From: Ensifer adhaerens
Lineage (GTDB): Bacteria > Pseudomonadota > Alphaproteobacteria > Rhizobiales > Rhizobiaceae
Assembly (NCBI RefSeq): GCF_028993555.1
Contig: NZ_CP118610.1
Location: forward strand, 1,674,001 to 1,738,000
DNA length: 64,000 nt
Direction of reading: 5' to 3'
In this document: one piece after another, positions 21,897 through 30,144 of the stretch
Layout of the letters: every line of letters begins with the position of its first letter
Numbering within the stretch: position 1 is the first letter of the stretch
Translations under genes and position numbers: made by a program
Notes under the pieces: model-generated
The model's input: only the letters and a program-made list of their open reading frames with translations
The model's database searches: none
Told to the model about the DNA's origin: nothing

Positions 21897-23393
21897 TTGG
21901 CGCCCAACCTGACCAGTTTCAAAGACGACGCCCTGATTGCGCTCGACAATCTGACCGACCGGGCCTCCGGTCTCGTCAATCCCTCCATCCGCCTCGGTGT
22001 CACCGGCCTGTCGCGCTCCGGCAAGACGGTTTTCATCTCGTCGCTGGTGCACAATCTCCTGAACGGCGGGCGCCTGCCGGTGTTCGAACCGGTGCGATCC
22101 GGGCGGGTCTCGAAGGTCAGGCTTGAACCGCAGCCGGATGATGCCGTTCCTCGCTTTCAATACGAGGATCATATTGCCGCGCTGGTGCGCGATCGCATCT
22201 GGCCGGACTCGACCCGCGCCATTTCGCAGTTGCGCATCACGCTCGACTATGAGAGCGCCAGCGGCTGGAACCGACTGTTCTCGCCGGGCCGGCTGTCGCT
22301 CGATATCGTCGATTACCCGGGCGAATGGCTGCTCGACCTCCCCCTGCTGGCACAGGATTTCCGCGCGTTCAGCAACAACGCCGTGGCACGCGCCCGCGCC
22401 GCCAGCCGCCGCGCCCTTTCGTCCGAGTGGCTGACACTGGCCGCTTCGGCCGGACCGACGGCCGTTGCCGACGAGGCGAGCGCCCGCAGGCTTGCCGAGA
22501 GCTTCACGGGCTATCTTAGGGCCTGCAAGGCCGACGAACGCTCTCCCTCGACCCTCCCGCCCGGTCGCTTCCTGATGCCGGGCGATCTCGAGGGATCGCC
22601 GGCCCTCACCTTCTCGCCGCTTCCCGATCTCCCGGATGGTCGCGCACCCAAGGGCTCGCTCTGGGCGATGATGGAGCGGCGCTACGAGGCCTACAAGAAG
22701 CATGTGGTGAGCCCGTTCTTTCGCGAGCACTTCGCACGCCTCGACCGCCAGATCGTGCTGGTCGACGCGCTGCAGGCGATCAACAACGGCCCGGAGGCAC
22801 TTCTCGATCTCGAGCAGGCGCTTGCCGATGTACTCGCCTGCTTCCGCCCGGGAACCAACAGCTGGCTTTCGTCCTTCCTGACGCGCCGGATCGACAAGGT
22901 GCTGATCGCCGCAACCAAGGCGGATCACCTGCATCACGAGAGCCACGACCGCCTGGAGCGCATCGCCGCGCGCCTGGTCGATCGCGCCGCAGAAAGCATT
23001 GGCATGAGCGGCGCCGGCCTTGAGGTCATGGCGCTTGCATCCGTCAGGGCGACCCGCGAAGCGACCGTCAACCACGACGGCCACGCGCTGCCGGTCATCG
23101 TCGGCACCCCGATCGCCGGAGAGAAGATCAACGGCGAGATCTTTGATGGCGAAAAGAAAACCGCGATATTTCCCGGTGACTTGCCAGAAGACCCTGAAGT
23201 GCTTTTCAAGGCGATCGAGATGCAGTCGGGCGGAACGACCTTCATCGAAAGCGCCCACCCGCTGCCGGAGCTGAGCTTCGTTCGCTTTCGCCCGCCGCAT
23301 CTCGAAGAAACCGGCGGCGGTTTGAAACTGTCGGTACCGCATATCCGCCTCGACCGAGCCATGCAATTTCTGTTCGGAGACCGGCTCGCATGA
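21897..23393 (+). CDS. YcjX-family P-loop GTPase-like protein
   Basis: About 498 residues from a TTG at 21897. The frame is open back to 21804, but sequence that looks conserved begins at this TTG. The P-loop is GLSRSGKT (37-44), and SLDIVDYPGEWLLDL is the Walker B/DxPG region. YcjX proteins are conserved, stress-associated GTPase-like proteins of unclear function, usually paired with a YcjF membrane protein, as here (next gene, 4-bp ATGA overlap). Confidence 0.88.
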   Translation: MAPNLTSFKDDALIALDNLTDRASGLVNPSIRLGVTGLSRSGKTVFISSLVHNLLNGGRLPVFEPVRSGRVSKVRLEPQPDDAVPRFQYEDHIAALVRDRIWPDSTRAISQLRITLDYESASGWNRLFSPGRLSLDIVDYPGEWLLDLPLLAQDFRAFSNNAVARARAASRRALSSEWLTLAASAGPTAVADEASARRLAESFTGYLRACKADERSPSTLPPGRFLMPGDLEGSPALTFSPLPDLPDGRAPKGSLWAMMERRYEAYKKHVVSPFFREHFARLDRQIVLVDALQAINNGPEALLDLEQALADVLACFRPGTNSWLSSFLTRRIDKVLIAATKADHLHHESHDRLERIAARLVDRAAESIGMSGAGLEVMALASVRATREATVNHDGHALPVIVGTPIAGEKINGEIFDGEKKTAIFPGDLPEDPEVLFKAIEMQSGGTTFIESAHPLPELSFVRFRPPHLEETGGGLKLSVPHIRLDRAMQFLFGDRLA

Positions 23394-24475
23394 GTGACGA
23401 TAGCAACGGCCGCAGCCGCCGGCCTAGCGCCTTTTCGGTTGGCGAGGAGAAGCCCGTCCAGGCCGCCCCTCAGTCGCGCGTCCCGCGTTCGCCCGCGAGC
23501 TTCGATGACAATGTCGTGCTGACGCCGGATGCGGAAGATCCGTTCCGCGAGACCACGCTGGCTGTCGAGACGCTCGCGTTGCCGGAGGCAAGCCCGCGCA
23601 AGCGTCGCCTCTCGGTCGGCAAGATCGCGATCGGCGCTCTCGGCATCATCCTCTCGCTTGCAGCAGGCCTTTGGGTCGACCGCCTGCTGCGCGATCTCTT
23701 CACCCGCGCCGACTGGCTTGGTTACTCCGCCCTTGCCGTCGTCGCGATCGGACTGCTGGCGCTTCTGATCGTCGTTGCCCGCGAACTCTCCGGGATGATG
23801 CAGCTTACCGCCATCCAGAAGCTGAAATCGGAAACGGAAAATGCCGCCCTGTCTGGAAACACCAAGCTTGCGCGGTCGGCTCAGACAAAGCTCGTCCATC
23901 TGCTCGCCGGTAATCCGCAAACGGCACGCGGCCGCACGCGGCTGAAGGAGACCGAGGGCGAAATCATCGATGGGCCGCACCTCATCGAGCTCACCGAGCG
24001 CGAACTCCTGAACCCGCTCGACCGCGAGGCCCGTCGCCTCATTCTGGCCGCCTCCAAGCGCGTTTCGATCGTCACCGCCGTCAGCCCGCGCGCCCTCGTC
24101 GATCTCGGCTATGTGCTCTACGAATCCGCCCGCCTGATCCGCGCCATGGCCGAACTTTACGGCGGCCGTCCTGGCACGCTCGGTCTGCTGCGGCTGATGC
24201 GCGACGTCATCGCCCATCTTGCCGTTACCGGCTCGATCGCCGCCGGCGACAGCCTCATCCAGCAGGTGCTCGGCCACGGCCTCGCCTCGAAGCTCTCGGC
24301 GCGCCTTGGCGAAGGCGTGATCAACGGCCTGATGACAGCGCGTATCGGCATTGCGGCGATGGACCTCTGCCGTCCGATGCCGTTCCGCGCCTTGAAACGC
24401 CCGGGGATCGGCGATTTCCTGGCCGACTTAAGCCCGGGCGCCGGGCGCGTCGGCAGCGAGATCGGTGAGAAATAG
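23390..24475 (+). CDS. YcjF-like membrane protein (TIGR01620/DUF697)
   Basis: 361 residues. It has a disordered N-terminus, two membrane helices (about 75-95 and 102-125), and a C-terminal DUF697-like region with hydrophobic helices near 265-330. It overlaps the YcjX gene by four bases (ATGA), so translation is probably coupled and the two proteins are likely partners at the inner membrane. Molecular function is unknown. Confidence 0.87.
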   Translation: MSDDSNGRSRRPSAFSVGEEKPVQAAPQSRVPRSPASFDDNVVLTPDAEDPFRETTLAVETLALPEASPRKRRLSVGKIAIGALGIILSLAAGLWVDRLLRDLFTRADWLGYSALAVVAIGLLALLIVVARELSGMMQLTAIQKLKSETENAALSGNTKLARSAQTKLVHLLAGNPQTARGRTRLKETEGEIIDGPHLIELTERELLNPLDREARRLILAASKRVSIVTAVSPRALVDLGYVLYESARLIRAMAELYGGRPGTLGLLRLMRDVIAHLAVTGSIAAGDSLIQQVLGHGLASKLSARLGEGVINGLMTARIGIAAMDLCRPMPFRALKRPGIGDFLADLSPGAGRVGSEIGEK

Positions 24476-24495
24476 GACCTGTTCGGCCGACACCA

Positions 24496-24539
24496 GAGCA
24501 TCCCGATTTCAAGTCGAATCCTGTGAAAGCGGGATGCTC
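24496..24539. repeat. GAGCATCCCG palindromic repeat
   Basis: GAGCATCCCG (24496-24505) pairs perfectly with CGGGATGCTC (24530-24539), with an inner TTTCA/TGAAA pair. It sits 14 bp before a second palindrome (24553-24597), between two convergent genes. Confidence 0.75.
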
Positions 24540-24552
24540 AAGAAACGAAGTG

Positions 24553-24597
24553 CTAGAGCGACCTTGGCGCCTTCATCCGAACGGCACGGCGCTCTAG
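24553..24597. repeat. CTAGAGC...GCTCTAG palindromic element, copy 2
   Basis: CTAGAGC (24553-24559) and GCTCTAG (24591-24597) match the ends of the element at 3155-3198. The right arm provides the TAG stop (24594-24596) of the minus-strand molybdoenzyme. Confidence 0.72.
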
Positions 24598-25388
24598 ATA
24601 CCGGCATACCAGTCATAGCCTAGATCTTCCCAATAGCCGCCGCGTCCGCCACCGATGTTCGAGAGATCGGATACCACTTCGATCCCCCGGATGTACTTCG
24701 CCATCTTGTAGCCGAGTTGCCTTTCGATGCGAACACGCAACGGAGCGCCGTTGGCGACTGGAAGCAGCGTTCCGTTCAGGCCGTAGGCCAGAATCGTCTG
24801 CGGATGGCGGGCATCGATCATGTCGATCGATTCGTAGTAGGCAGCCGAGCCCGCAAGACCGGGCGACATGCTGTCGAAGCAATGGAAGACAACGTAACGT
24901 GCGTCACTTTTCACGCGCGCCTCGTCGAGCACACGGGCCAGCGGCACTCCGGTCCACTTGGCAACGCAGCTCCAACCTTCGACGCAGTCATGCCGTGTGA
25001 TCTGCGTGCGCGACGGCATGTTGCGCAGTTCGTCGAGCGTCAGTTGCATCGGTCGTTCCACGAGCCCTGCGACATTCAGCCGATACGCAGCAAAGTCCCC
25101 GTCCTTCAGAGCAAGATAAGCCGGGTCGGTCGGGTCCATTGAGCCGTTCGGCCGCTGCCCCTGACGAATCTCGCTTTCCGAGAACTCCGGTGCGAGCCGA
25201 TCCGCGGGGATCAGAAGTCGCTGCAACCGGTAGGTCAGTGAGTTCGCCGATGCGAGAAAGCCACGCACCGGATCGCCACTGGCCAGCAACCCATCGAGCA
25301 TGTCGCAGCCCGCAAGCGGAACGGTGGATGCGGCCACTCCGGCGACGCCCAGAAAACGGCGGCGACTGACGAGCAACTGCGTCATCAC
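24594..25388 (-). CDS. Tat-exported molybdopterin oxidoreductase (sulfite oxidase/YedY-like)
   Basis: 264 residues. The N-terminus has a twin-arginine motif SRRRFLG (8-14) and a lipobox-like LAGC with Cys28, so the product may be a periplasmic lipoprotein. The molybdenum-cofactor domain of the sulfite-oxidase superfamily follows, with the Mo-ligating Cys in HDCVEGWS (Cys135). The substrate is unknown. It is coupled (ATGA overlap) to the upstream cytochrome b gene, as MsrP/MsrQ-like pairs are. Its stop codon lies in a palindromic repeat. Confidence 0.88.
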   Translation of the reverse strand: MMTQLLVSRRRFLGVAGVAASTVPLAGCDMLDGLLASGDPVRGFLASANSLTYRLQRLLIPADRLAPEFSESEIRQGQRPNGSMDPTDPAYLALKDGDFAAYRLNVAGLVERPMQLTLDELRNMPSRTQITRHDCVEGWSCVAKWTGVPLARVLDEARVKSDARYVVFHCFDSMSPGLAGSAAYYESIDMIDARHPQTILAYGLNGTLLPVANGAPLRVRIERQLGYKMAKYIRGIEVVSDLSNIGGGRGGYWEDLGYDWYAGI

Positions 25389-26245
25389 GCATTCCCTCCC
25401 TTGGGTCGATCGTCGAGACGGTAGCGACCGGTAATCATCGACCGCATCTCGTTGATCGGCCCGGCGGCAAACACCATGAACAGGTGCACGACGAAGAACC
25501 CGACGAGGAGGAGCATGACGACGAAGTGGATCGTGCGGGCCGTCTGCCGTCCGCCGAAGAGGTCAAGCAGCCACGGCAAGGCGGCGTCCATGCCCGGTGA
25601 CATCGTCAGTCCCGTCAGGATCATCAGCGGGAACAACAACAGGAGAACAAGCGCATAGGTGAGCTTCTGCAAGCTGTTGTAGCGTCCGTCGTGGTCGAAG
25701 TGAAAGCGTAGATGTTCGATCAAGGTGTGCGGCAACGCGCGGATATCGCTCCAGCCGGGAAGGATATCCCGCCTCAGGTGCCCATTGATCAGGCTTGCCA
25801 AGAACCAGATGGCGTAGACCGTTGCAAAGACCCATGCGAAGAAGAAATGCACGACCCGCCCCGTAGCAAGATCCTGGTAGGACGGCACGGTCAGCCAGGC
25901 AGGAAAGGCGCTGTAGGTGCGCATCTCTTCGGCCCCGCTGACGCCGAGGACGCCGGTAGTATCGAAGTTTCGCCCCAACACGGTCGTTAAACCTCGGACC
26001 TCGCCATTCCGGTCGCGAATCGGCTGGATTGAAAAGACACCATTGTCGAAGGCGAAACCGGATTGCTGGCCGACATAGAGCGCAGGATGCGCGTTGAAGA
26101 TCTGCAGGCCGCTGACCAGCAGAAAGAACAGCGCCGCCGCCCACGCCCAATGGGTAAGACGCGTGACAAGTCGGTGCCGTCGAATCGTCAACCCTGCCCG
26201 CGAGCCTGTGGTGGTCGTCTGGAGGTCATTTTCCGTTCTGTTCAT
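25385..26245 (-). CDS. Cytochrome b561-type membrane subunit
   Basis: 286 residues with about four to five membrane helices. Likely haem ligands are histidines in LTHWAWAA (His32), VVHFFFAW, and the C-terminal TIHFVVML and VVHLFMVF. It should pass electrons from quinol to the exported molybdoenzyme encoded next. The periplasmic loop is unusually long (about 50-110). The start at 26245 is supported by GGGAG seven bases upstream; the frame stays open to 27058 but that part overlaps another gene on the opposite strand. Confidence 0.87.
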   Translation of the reverse strand: MNRTENDLQTTTTGSRAGLTIRRHRLVTRLTHWAWAAALFFLLVSGLQIFNAHPALYVGQQSGFAFDNGVFSIQPIRDRNGEVRGLTTVLGRNFDTTGVLGVSGAEEMRTYSAFPAWLTVPSYQDLATGRVVHFFFAWVFATVYAIWFLASLINGHLRRDILPGWSDIRALPHTLIEHLRFHFDHDGRYNSLQKLTYALVLLLLFPLMILTGLTMSPGMDAALPWLLDLFGGRQTARTIHFVVMLLLVGFFVVHLFMVFAAGPINEMRSMITGRYRLDDRPKGGNA

Positions 26246-26421
26246 GGGAAATCTCCCGTTTCCCATGGCTATACGTAGGGCGCTCGGGATAAGTTTCACA
26301 TGCGTTCGCTGCGCCCGCGAGAGCACTTCCCGCCGGTCGCTCCGACACGCCGAAAACCCTGTGAACAATCGCTCCAACGGCCACAAAGAAGCCACAACAT
26401 CCGGCGCCCGGAAACCGTCCG

Positions 26422-26442
26422 TTAACCATTTGCGCGCAAATG
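26422..26442. promoter_or_regulatory. TTAACCAT motif overlapping a 16-bp palindrome
   Basis: TTAACCAT (26422-26429), the CtrA half-site form reported for Sinorhizobium, overlaps the perfect palindrome CATTTGCGCGCAAATG (26427-26442). It lies about 41 bp before the start of the exported protein gene. The regulator is unproven. Confidence 0.4.
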
Positions 26443-26482
26443 TGGCTTCCAGTTTCGGACGTTGACCCATCAAGGATCGTTT

Positions 26483-27034
26483 ATGTTCTCGCGCCCTTCT
26501 TTGATCGCTCGCGGCACTGCCGCCATCGCGCTTGCGGCTACCGTTGGCGTTGCGACGCCAGCCCTTTCCGGCGCCAAGGACAAGGCCTTCTTCGAGAAGG
26601 TTGCCGGCCAATGGAAGGGCCCGGGCGAGATCGTCGCCGGCAAGTACAAGGGCACCAAATTCACCTGCGATCTCTCCGGCGAACCGGTGGCTGGTGATGA
26701 CACGGGTATCAAGCTCGACGGCTTCTGCCGCGTCGGCGTGTTCAAGCAGCCGATGTCGGCGGTGATCACCCGCAAGGGCAACAGCTACAGCGGCAAGTTC
26801 CTCGACGGTGCCGAAGGCAAGGGCCTCGACGTCGTTTCCGGCAATGTCGCCAAGGACAAGGTCGTCGTCGGCATCAACCGCAAGAAGCTGAACGGCGCCA
26901 TGATCGCTCGCCTTCAGGACGATCAGACGATGAACATCACCATTTCGGTCAAGGTCGAGGAGACGATGGTGCCGGTCATCGGCGTCAGCCTCAACCGCCA
27001 GCTCGATGCGATTGCGGTCGGTTCGATCAAGTAG
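26483..27034 (+). CDS. Exported protein of unknown function
   Basis: 183 residues with a clear Sec signal peptide (basic start, hydrophobic core about 9-26, cleavage near ALSGA). The mature part is a compact, Lys/Gly-rich, probably beta-rich domain (WKGPGEIVAGKYKG, YSGKFLDG, DQTMNITISVKVE) with two cysteines. I do not recognise a named family. AAGGA is six bases before the ATG. It stands alone and ends at a terminator. A palindrome with a TTAACCAT motif is upstream. Confidence 0.8.
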   Translation: MFSRPSLIARGTAAIALAATVGVATPALSGAKDKAFFEKVAGQWKGPGEIVAGKYKGTKFTCDLSGEPVAGDDTGIKLDGFCRVGVFKQPMSAVITRKGNSYSGKFLDGAEGKGLDVVSGNVAKDKVVVGINRKKLNGAMIARLQDDQTMNITISVKVEETMVPVIGVSLNRQLDAIAVGSIK

Positions 27035-27053
27035 TTCCAAAGCAGAAGCGAAC

Positions 27054-27088
27054 AACAAAGCCCCGGCAGTATTTGCCGGGGCTTCGTT
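27054..27088. terminator. Terminator hairpin downstream of exported protein
   Basis: AAGCCCCGGCA/TGCCGGGGCTT stem with a five-base loop, then CGTTGTTT. Located between convergent genes, so it may act in both directions. Confidence 0.75.
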
Positions 27089-27122
27089 GTTTCAAATGGT
27101 CTCGTCGACTTGTCGGGATCGC

Positions 27123-27647
27123 TCAGGCGTCTGAGCGCCACCAGGTGATGTCGCCATCGGCAACCTCGATGCCTGCGACATCCGCCGCGCGCAACCAGTC
27201 ACCGACAGTGCGCCCGCGCACCGGCAAGTCGGCGGCGATGTCGGCAAGCGGCATCAGCACGAAGCCCCGGTCCGTCATTCTCGGATGCGGCAGTTCCAGC
27301 CGTGTTTCAGCCTGGGCCACCCCCTCATAGGTCAGAACGTCGATATCGAGCGTGCGCGGTCCCCAGCGCTCGTCACGCACCCGCTTCATCAAACGTTCGA
27401 TGTCGAGGCACGTATCCAGCAAGGCCTCGGGCTTCAAGGTCGTCTTGACTTGAGCGCAGGCGTTGAAGAACCAGGCCTGATCGGTCTTTCCCCACGGCGG
27501 CGTGCGGTAGAGCCGCGACACGGCCTCGACGACACAGTCCTCGCGCGCATCGAGGGCCCGCAGCGCCTCGGCCATCGCCTTGCGCGGATCGCCGAGGTTA
27601 CCGCCGAGGCCGAGTGTGGCGACCCGCCAGCCGCCCTCAGACGACAT
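27123..27647 (-). CDS. folK: 6-hydroxymethyl-7,8-dihydropterin pyrophosphokinase
   Basis: 174 residues. It transfers pyrophosphate from ATP to hydroxymethyl-dihydropterin in folate synthesis. Family motifs are GLGGNLGDP near the start, SRLYRTPPWG, the central RWGPRTLDIDVL signature and the closing LPHPRMTDRGFVLMPL. It overlaps folB by 11 bp and is last in the folP-folB-folK set. Confidence 0.95.
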   Translation of the reverse strand: MSSEGGWRVATLGLGGNLGDPRKAMAEALRALDAREDCVVEAVSRLYRTPPWGKTDQAWFFNACAQVKTTLKPEALLDTCLDIERLMKRVRDERWGPRTLDIDVLTYEGVAQAETRLELPHPRMTDRGFVLMPLADIAADLPVRGRTVGDWLRAADVAGIEVADGDITWWRSDA

Positions 27648-28005
27648 GCTCGACCGTCACTTCGACATAGTCGAGCACGCCGGGCACGGGCGCGTTCGGC
27701 TTGCGGATCGAAACCTTGGCGCGCTTGATCTGCGGAAACCGCACGCAGAGCGTCTTGGCGACTTCCAGCGCCAGCGCCTCGATCAGGTAACGGCGGCGCC
27801 CGGTAACGATGCGCTCGATCTCCTGAAAGGCAATGCCGTAGTGGACGGTGTCTTCGATCGAATCGTCGACGAGCGCCGTGCCCTGCTCGACTTCGAGCTC
27901 GGCATCCACGAAAAAGCGCTGCCCGAGGAGCTCTTCTTCGTCGAAGACGCCATGGCGCGCGAAGAAGGCACAGTTTTTGAGAGTAATGGTGTAAGTCGGG
28001 CTCAT
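27637..28005 (-). CDS. folB: Dihydroneopterin aldolase
   Basis: 122 residues, the usual length. It converts dihydroneopterin to hydroxymethyl-dihydropterin and glycolaldehyde. The N-terminal ITLKNCAFFARHGVFDEE and VHYGIAFQEIERIV, with a later KPNAPVPG, match the family. GGAG precedes the ATG. It overlaps folK, consistent with cotranslation. Confidence 0.95.
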   Translation of the reverse strand: MSPTYTITLKNCAFFARHGVFDEEELLGQRFFVDAELEVEQGTALVDDSIEDTVHYGIAFQEIERIVTGRRRYLIEALALEVAKTLCVRFPQIKRAKVSIRKPNAPVPGVLDYVEVTVEHVV

Positions 28006-28129
28006 GCTTCTCCGTCCCGTCGGCTTTTTCTGGAATCACGCTGGCTTGGATCGAGCCGAGCTGGTTCAGACGTGATCGATTCTGGTCAGTTGCAGTCGAA
28101 TGCGGGGAAAGGGCCGCACGCGCTTTTCC

Positions 28130-28981
28130 TTATCCCGCTCTGGCCTTGAGCATAGCATCGGCCATGGCCAGCGCATCCCTGCTGTTTGCGACATCGTGTA
28201 CGCGGAAAATCGAGGCGCCGGCAGCACGCAGCAGCGCCGTAGTCGCAGCCGTCGCCACATCCCTGTCGGCCGCATCGCGTCCGCTCACGGCCCCAACGAA
28301 ACGCTTCCGGGACGTTCCGACCAGGAAGGGAAGTTCGAAGCGGTGCAACTCGGCAAATCGCGCCATGAGTTTAAGGTTTTCATCCGTATCCTTGGCAAAG
28401 CCGAAGCCCGGATCCAGGACGATATGGTCGCGCGTGACGCCCGCTTCAGCCGCAATCTCAAGAGAACGATCGAGGAAAAGGAACTGATCGTCGATCACGT
28501 CGGCGAGCTTCTGTCGGTCGCGGCCGGTATGCATGATACAAAGCCCTGCTCCGGTATCCGCGGCTACCGCTGCAATATCCGGCTCGCGCTGCAGGCCATG
28601 CACGTCATTGACGATGTGGGCGCCGGCCTCGACCGCCAGCCGAGCCGTCGAGGCCCGGTAGGTATCGACGGAGATCAGTGCGTCGGTGTCGCGGCTGAGC
28701 GCGGAAATCACCGGCAGGATGCGCGCCTGCTCCTCCTCGGCACTGACTGTCGCAGCATCCGGTCGCGTCGATTCCCCGCCGATATCGAGGATCAATGCGC
28801 CCTCCTGCAGGCACCGCACGCCTTGCGCTGCCGCAGCAACTGCATCGATGAAACGTCCGCCGTCGGAAAAAGAATCCGGGGTAACATTGACGATCGCCAT
28901 CAAAACGCCACGCGGCCCGAGTTCCAGGCTGCGCCCATGCGCCAGCTTCCAGCTAAATTTCTGAAATGGATTGTAAGTCAT
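28130..28981 (-). CDS. folP: Dihydropteroate synthase
   Basis: 283 residues. It joins para-aminobenzoate to the pterin pyrophosphate and is the sulfonamide target. Both signatures are present: MAIVNVTPDSFSDGG and ILDIGGESTRPDA. The closing GTSRKRF loop is intact. It is the first of the three fol genes, separated from folB by 124 bp in which I see no gene. Confidence 0.96.
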   Translation of the reverse strand: MTYNPFQKFSWKLAHGRSLELGPRGVLMAIVNVTPDSFSDGGRFIDAVAAAAQGVRCLQEGALILDIGGESTRPDAATVSAEEEQARILPVISALSRDTDALISVDTYRASTARLAVEAGAHIVNDVHGLQREPDIAAVAADTGAGLCIMHTGRDRQKLADVIDDQFLFLDRSLEIAAEAGVTRDHIVLDPGFGFAKDTDENLKLMARFAELHRFELPFLVGTSRKRFVGAVSGRDAADRDVATAATTALLRAAGASIFRVHDVANSRDALAMADAMLKARAG

Positions 28982-29088
28982 TTTCCCTCACGATCCGCAT
29001 TCGGCCGAGAGCCATCGATTTGCTGTTGCGCCGATGGTGGCTATGCCCCAAGCTTGATCGAAGTTCAACTGAAGAGAACCACGCATTG

Positions 29089-29718
29089 ATGTCCCGAGTA
29101 CGCGTCCCGTTCAAAGCCGCCCTTCTCGCCCTCCTGGTCGCCGCTCCTCTCAGCGCTGCGTCTGGTGAAACCGTGATCAGCAAGAGCTTTTCCTATTTCA
29201 CGATCGGTGGACGGACTGCGGAGGAACTCGACAAGGCGCTTTCGGCCAGCGGCCCGATGATGAAATCCACCGGCGCACGCCACCCGGGTGCCACCCGGAT
29301 AAAGTTCGGAGGCTCCATCACCTACGTCAACCGTGGCGGCCGCTGTGCGGTCGGCTCGGCCCGGGTGACGCTCAGCACCCGCATCATCCTGCCACGCTGG
29401 AAATATCGTCGCCAGGCCGGCCGCGACCTCGCTCTGGTATGGGATACGCTCTCAAGCGACATCAAGCGCCATGAAGAGCGACACGCGGAAATCGCCCGCA
29501 ACCACGCCCGCCGCATGGAAAAGATGTTCCTCGCCCTGAAGCCGGAAGCCGATTGCGAACGCATGCAGGCAAGCGTGGCGCGGGTCAGCGTCACCGCGAT
29601 CGAAGCACATGACAAGGATCAGGCGCGGTTCGATCGCACCGAAGCCGCAAATTTCGACAAGCGCATGATCCGGCTTTTGCAATATCGGCTCGAAGCCCTG
29701 CAGAAAACGCAACAATAG
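29089..29718 (+). CDS. DUF922-family exported putative zinc protease
   Basis: 209 residues with an N-terminal signal peptide (about 1-26). The DUF922 core includes SYFTIGGRTAEELDKALSA (about 35-53) and the metal-binding-like motif HEERH (128-132), followed by another histidine in ARNHA. DUF922 proteins are thought to be Zn-dependent proteases because of this HExxH-like site, but the sequence is HEERH with activity unproven. It is divergent from folP and has a weak ribosome site. Confidence 0.82.
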   Translation: MSRVRVPFKAALLALLVAAPLSAASGETVISKSFSYFTIGGRTAEELDKALSASGPMMKSTGARHPGATRIKFGGSITYVNRGGRCAVGSARVTLSTRIILPRWKYRRQAGRDLALVWDTLSSDIKRHEERHAEIARNHARRMEKMFLALKPEADCERMQASVARVSVTAIEAHDKDQARFDRTEAANFDKRMIRLLQYRLEALQKTQQ

Positions 29719-29870
29719 GTAGCGGCGCCCAGACCCCGAAGAAGAGCCTGACTATAGTCCGGCTCGGCGCGATTTCAGCGGCAATACCCACAGTATTTTA
29801 TTGGTGAAATATAACGATGGCTGGCAGCCGCCGACTCATCTATATTGAAATCATAGAGCGAGGGGCCGGG

Positions 29871-29918
29871 ATGAAGACTAGCCTCAGCCGAATGAGCGAG
29901 TTAAGCGCGGCGCAGTAG
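29871..29918 (+). CDS. Possible 15-codon peptide
   Basis: A short frame MKTSLSRMSELSAAQ preceded by AGGGGCCGGG, about 80 bp upstream of the candidate small RNA. It could be a leader peptide or chance. There is no coding signal beyond the ribosome-site-like run. Confidence 0.2.
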   Translation: MKTSLSRMSELSAAQ

Positions 29919-29994
29919 TTGTGCGAAGAGCTTAAATTTTGCCGTTACTTTAGTTTAGGCGGCGTTGTTCAATATTAAAAAGAAGAAACTGAAC

Positions 29995-30113
29995 AGCGGG
30001 GCCAATGTGGGTTCTCCTGGCGTGTCTTGGTGCTGCAGATGTCCCCTCCCTCATCTGTCAGCGATGCGCCCTCCTCGCCTCGCTTGTCCAACGACCGGCG
30101 AGGCGCTTTTTTT
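29995..30113 (+). ncRNA. Candidate small RNA with anti-Shine-Dalgarno loops
   Basis: Three hairpins can be drawn. GCCA/TGGC (30001-30021) has a loop ending in TTCTCC. CAGATG/CATCTG (30036-30057) has the ten-base loop TCCCCTCCCT. AGCGA-t-GCG/CGC-c-TCGCT (30060-30084) has the loop CCCTCCT, which contains the exact 16S anti-SD core CCUCCU. A terminator stem CGCCTCGC/GCGAGGCG (30076-30105), mutually exclusive with the third hairpin, runs into T7 (30107-30113). CU-rich hairpin loops of this kind define the alpha-r14 and 'cuckoo' sRNA families of Rhizobiales and Rhodobacterales. The 5' end is a guess and no strong promoter was found. Confidence 0.65.
30076..30113 (+). terminator. Rho-independent terminator of the small RNA
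   Basis: An 8-bp GC-rich stem CGCCTCGC/GCGAGGCG with an inner GTC-CAAC-GAC, followed after one base by seven T. It is on the plus strand, where no annotated protein gene needs it, which supports an RNA transcript. Confidence 0.85.
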
Positions 30114-30144
30114 GCGCAAGCTGCAAATTGGAGGGCGCCAGAGC

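Noticed and set aside
21873..23366. A 497-codon open frame opposite the YcjX gene
   Set aside because: Shadow frame; the plus-strand gene has an intact P-loop and couples by ATGA to the next gene.
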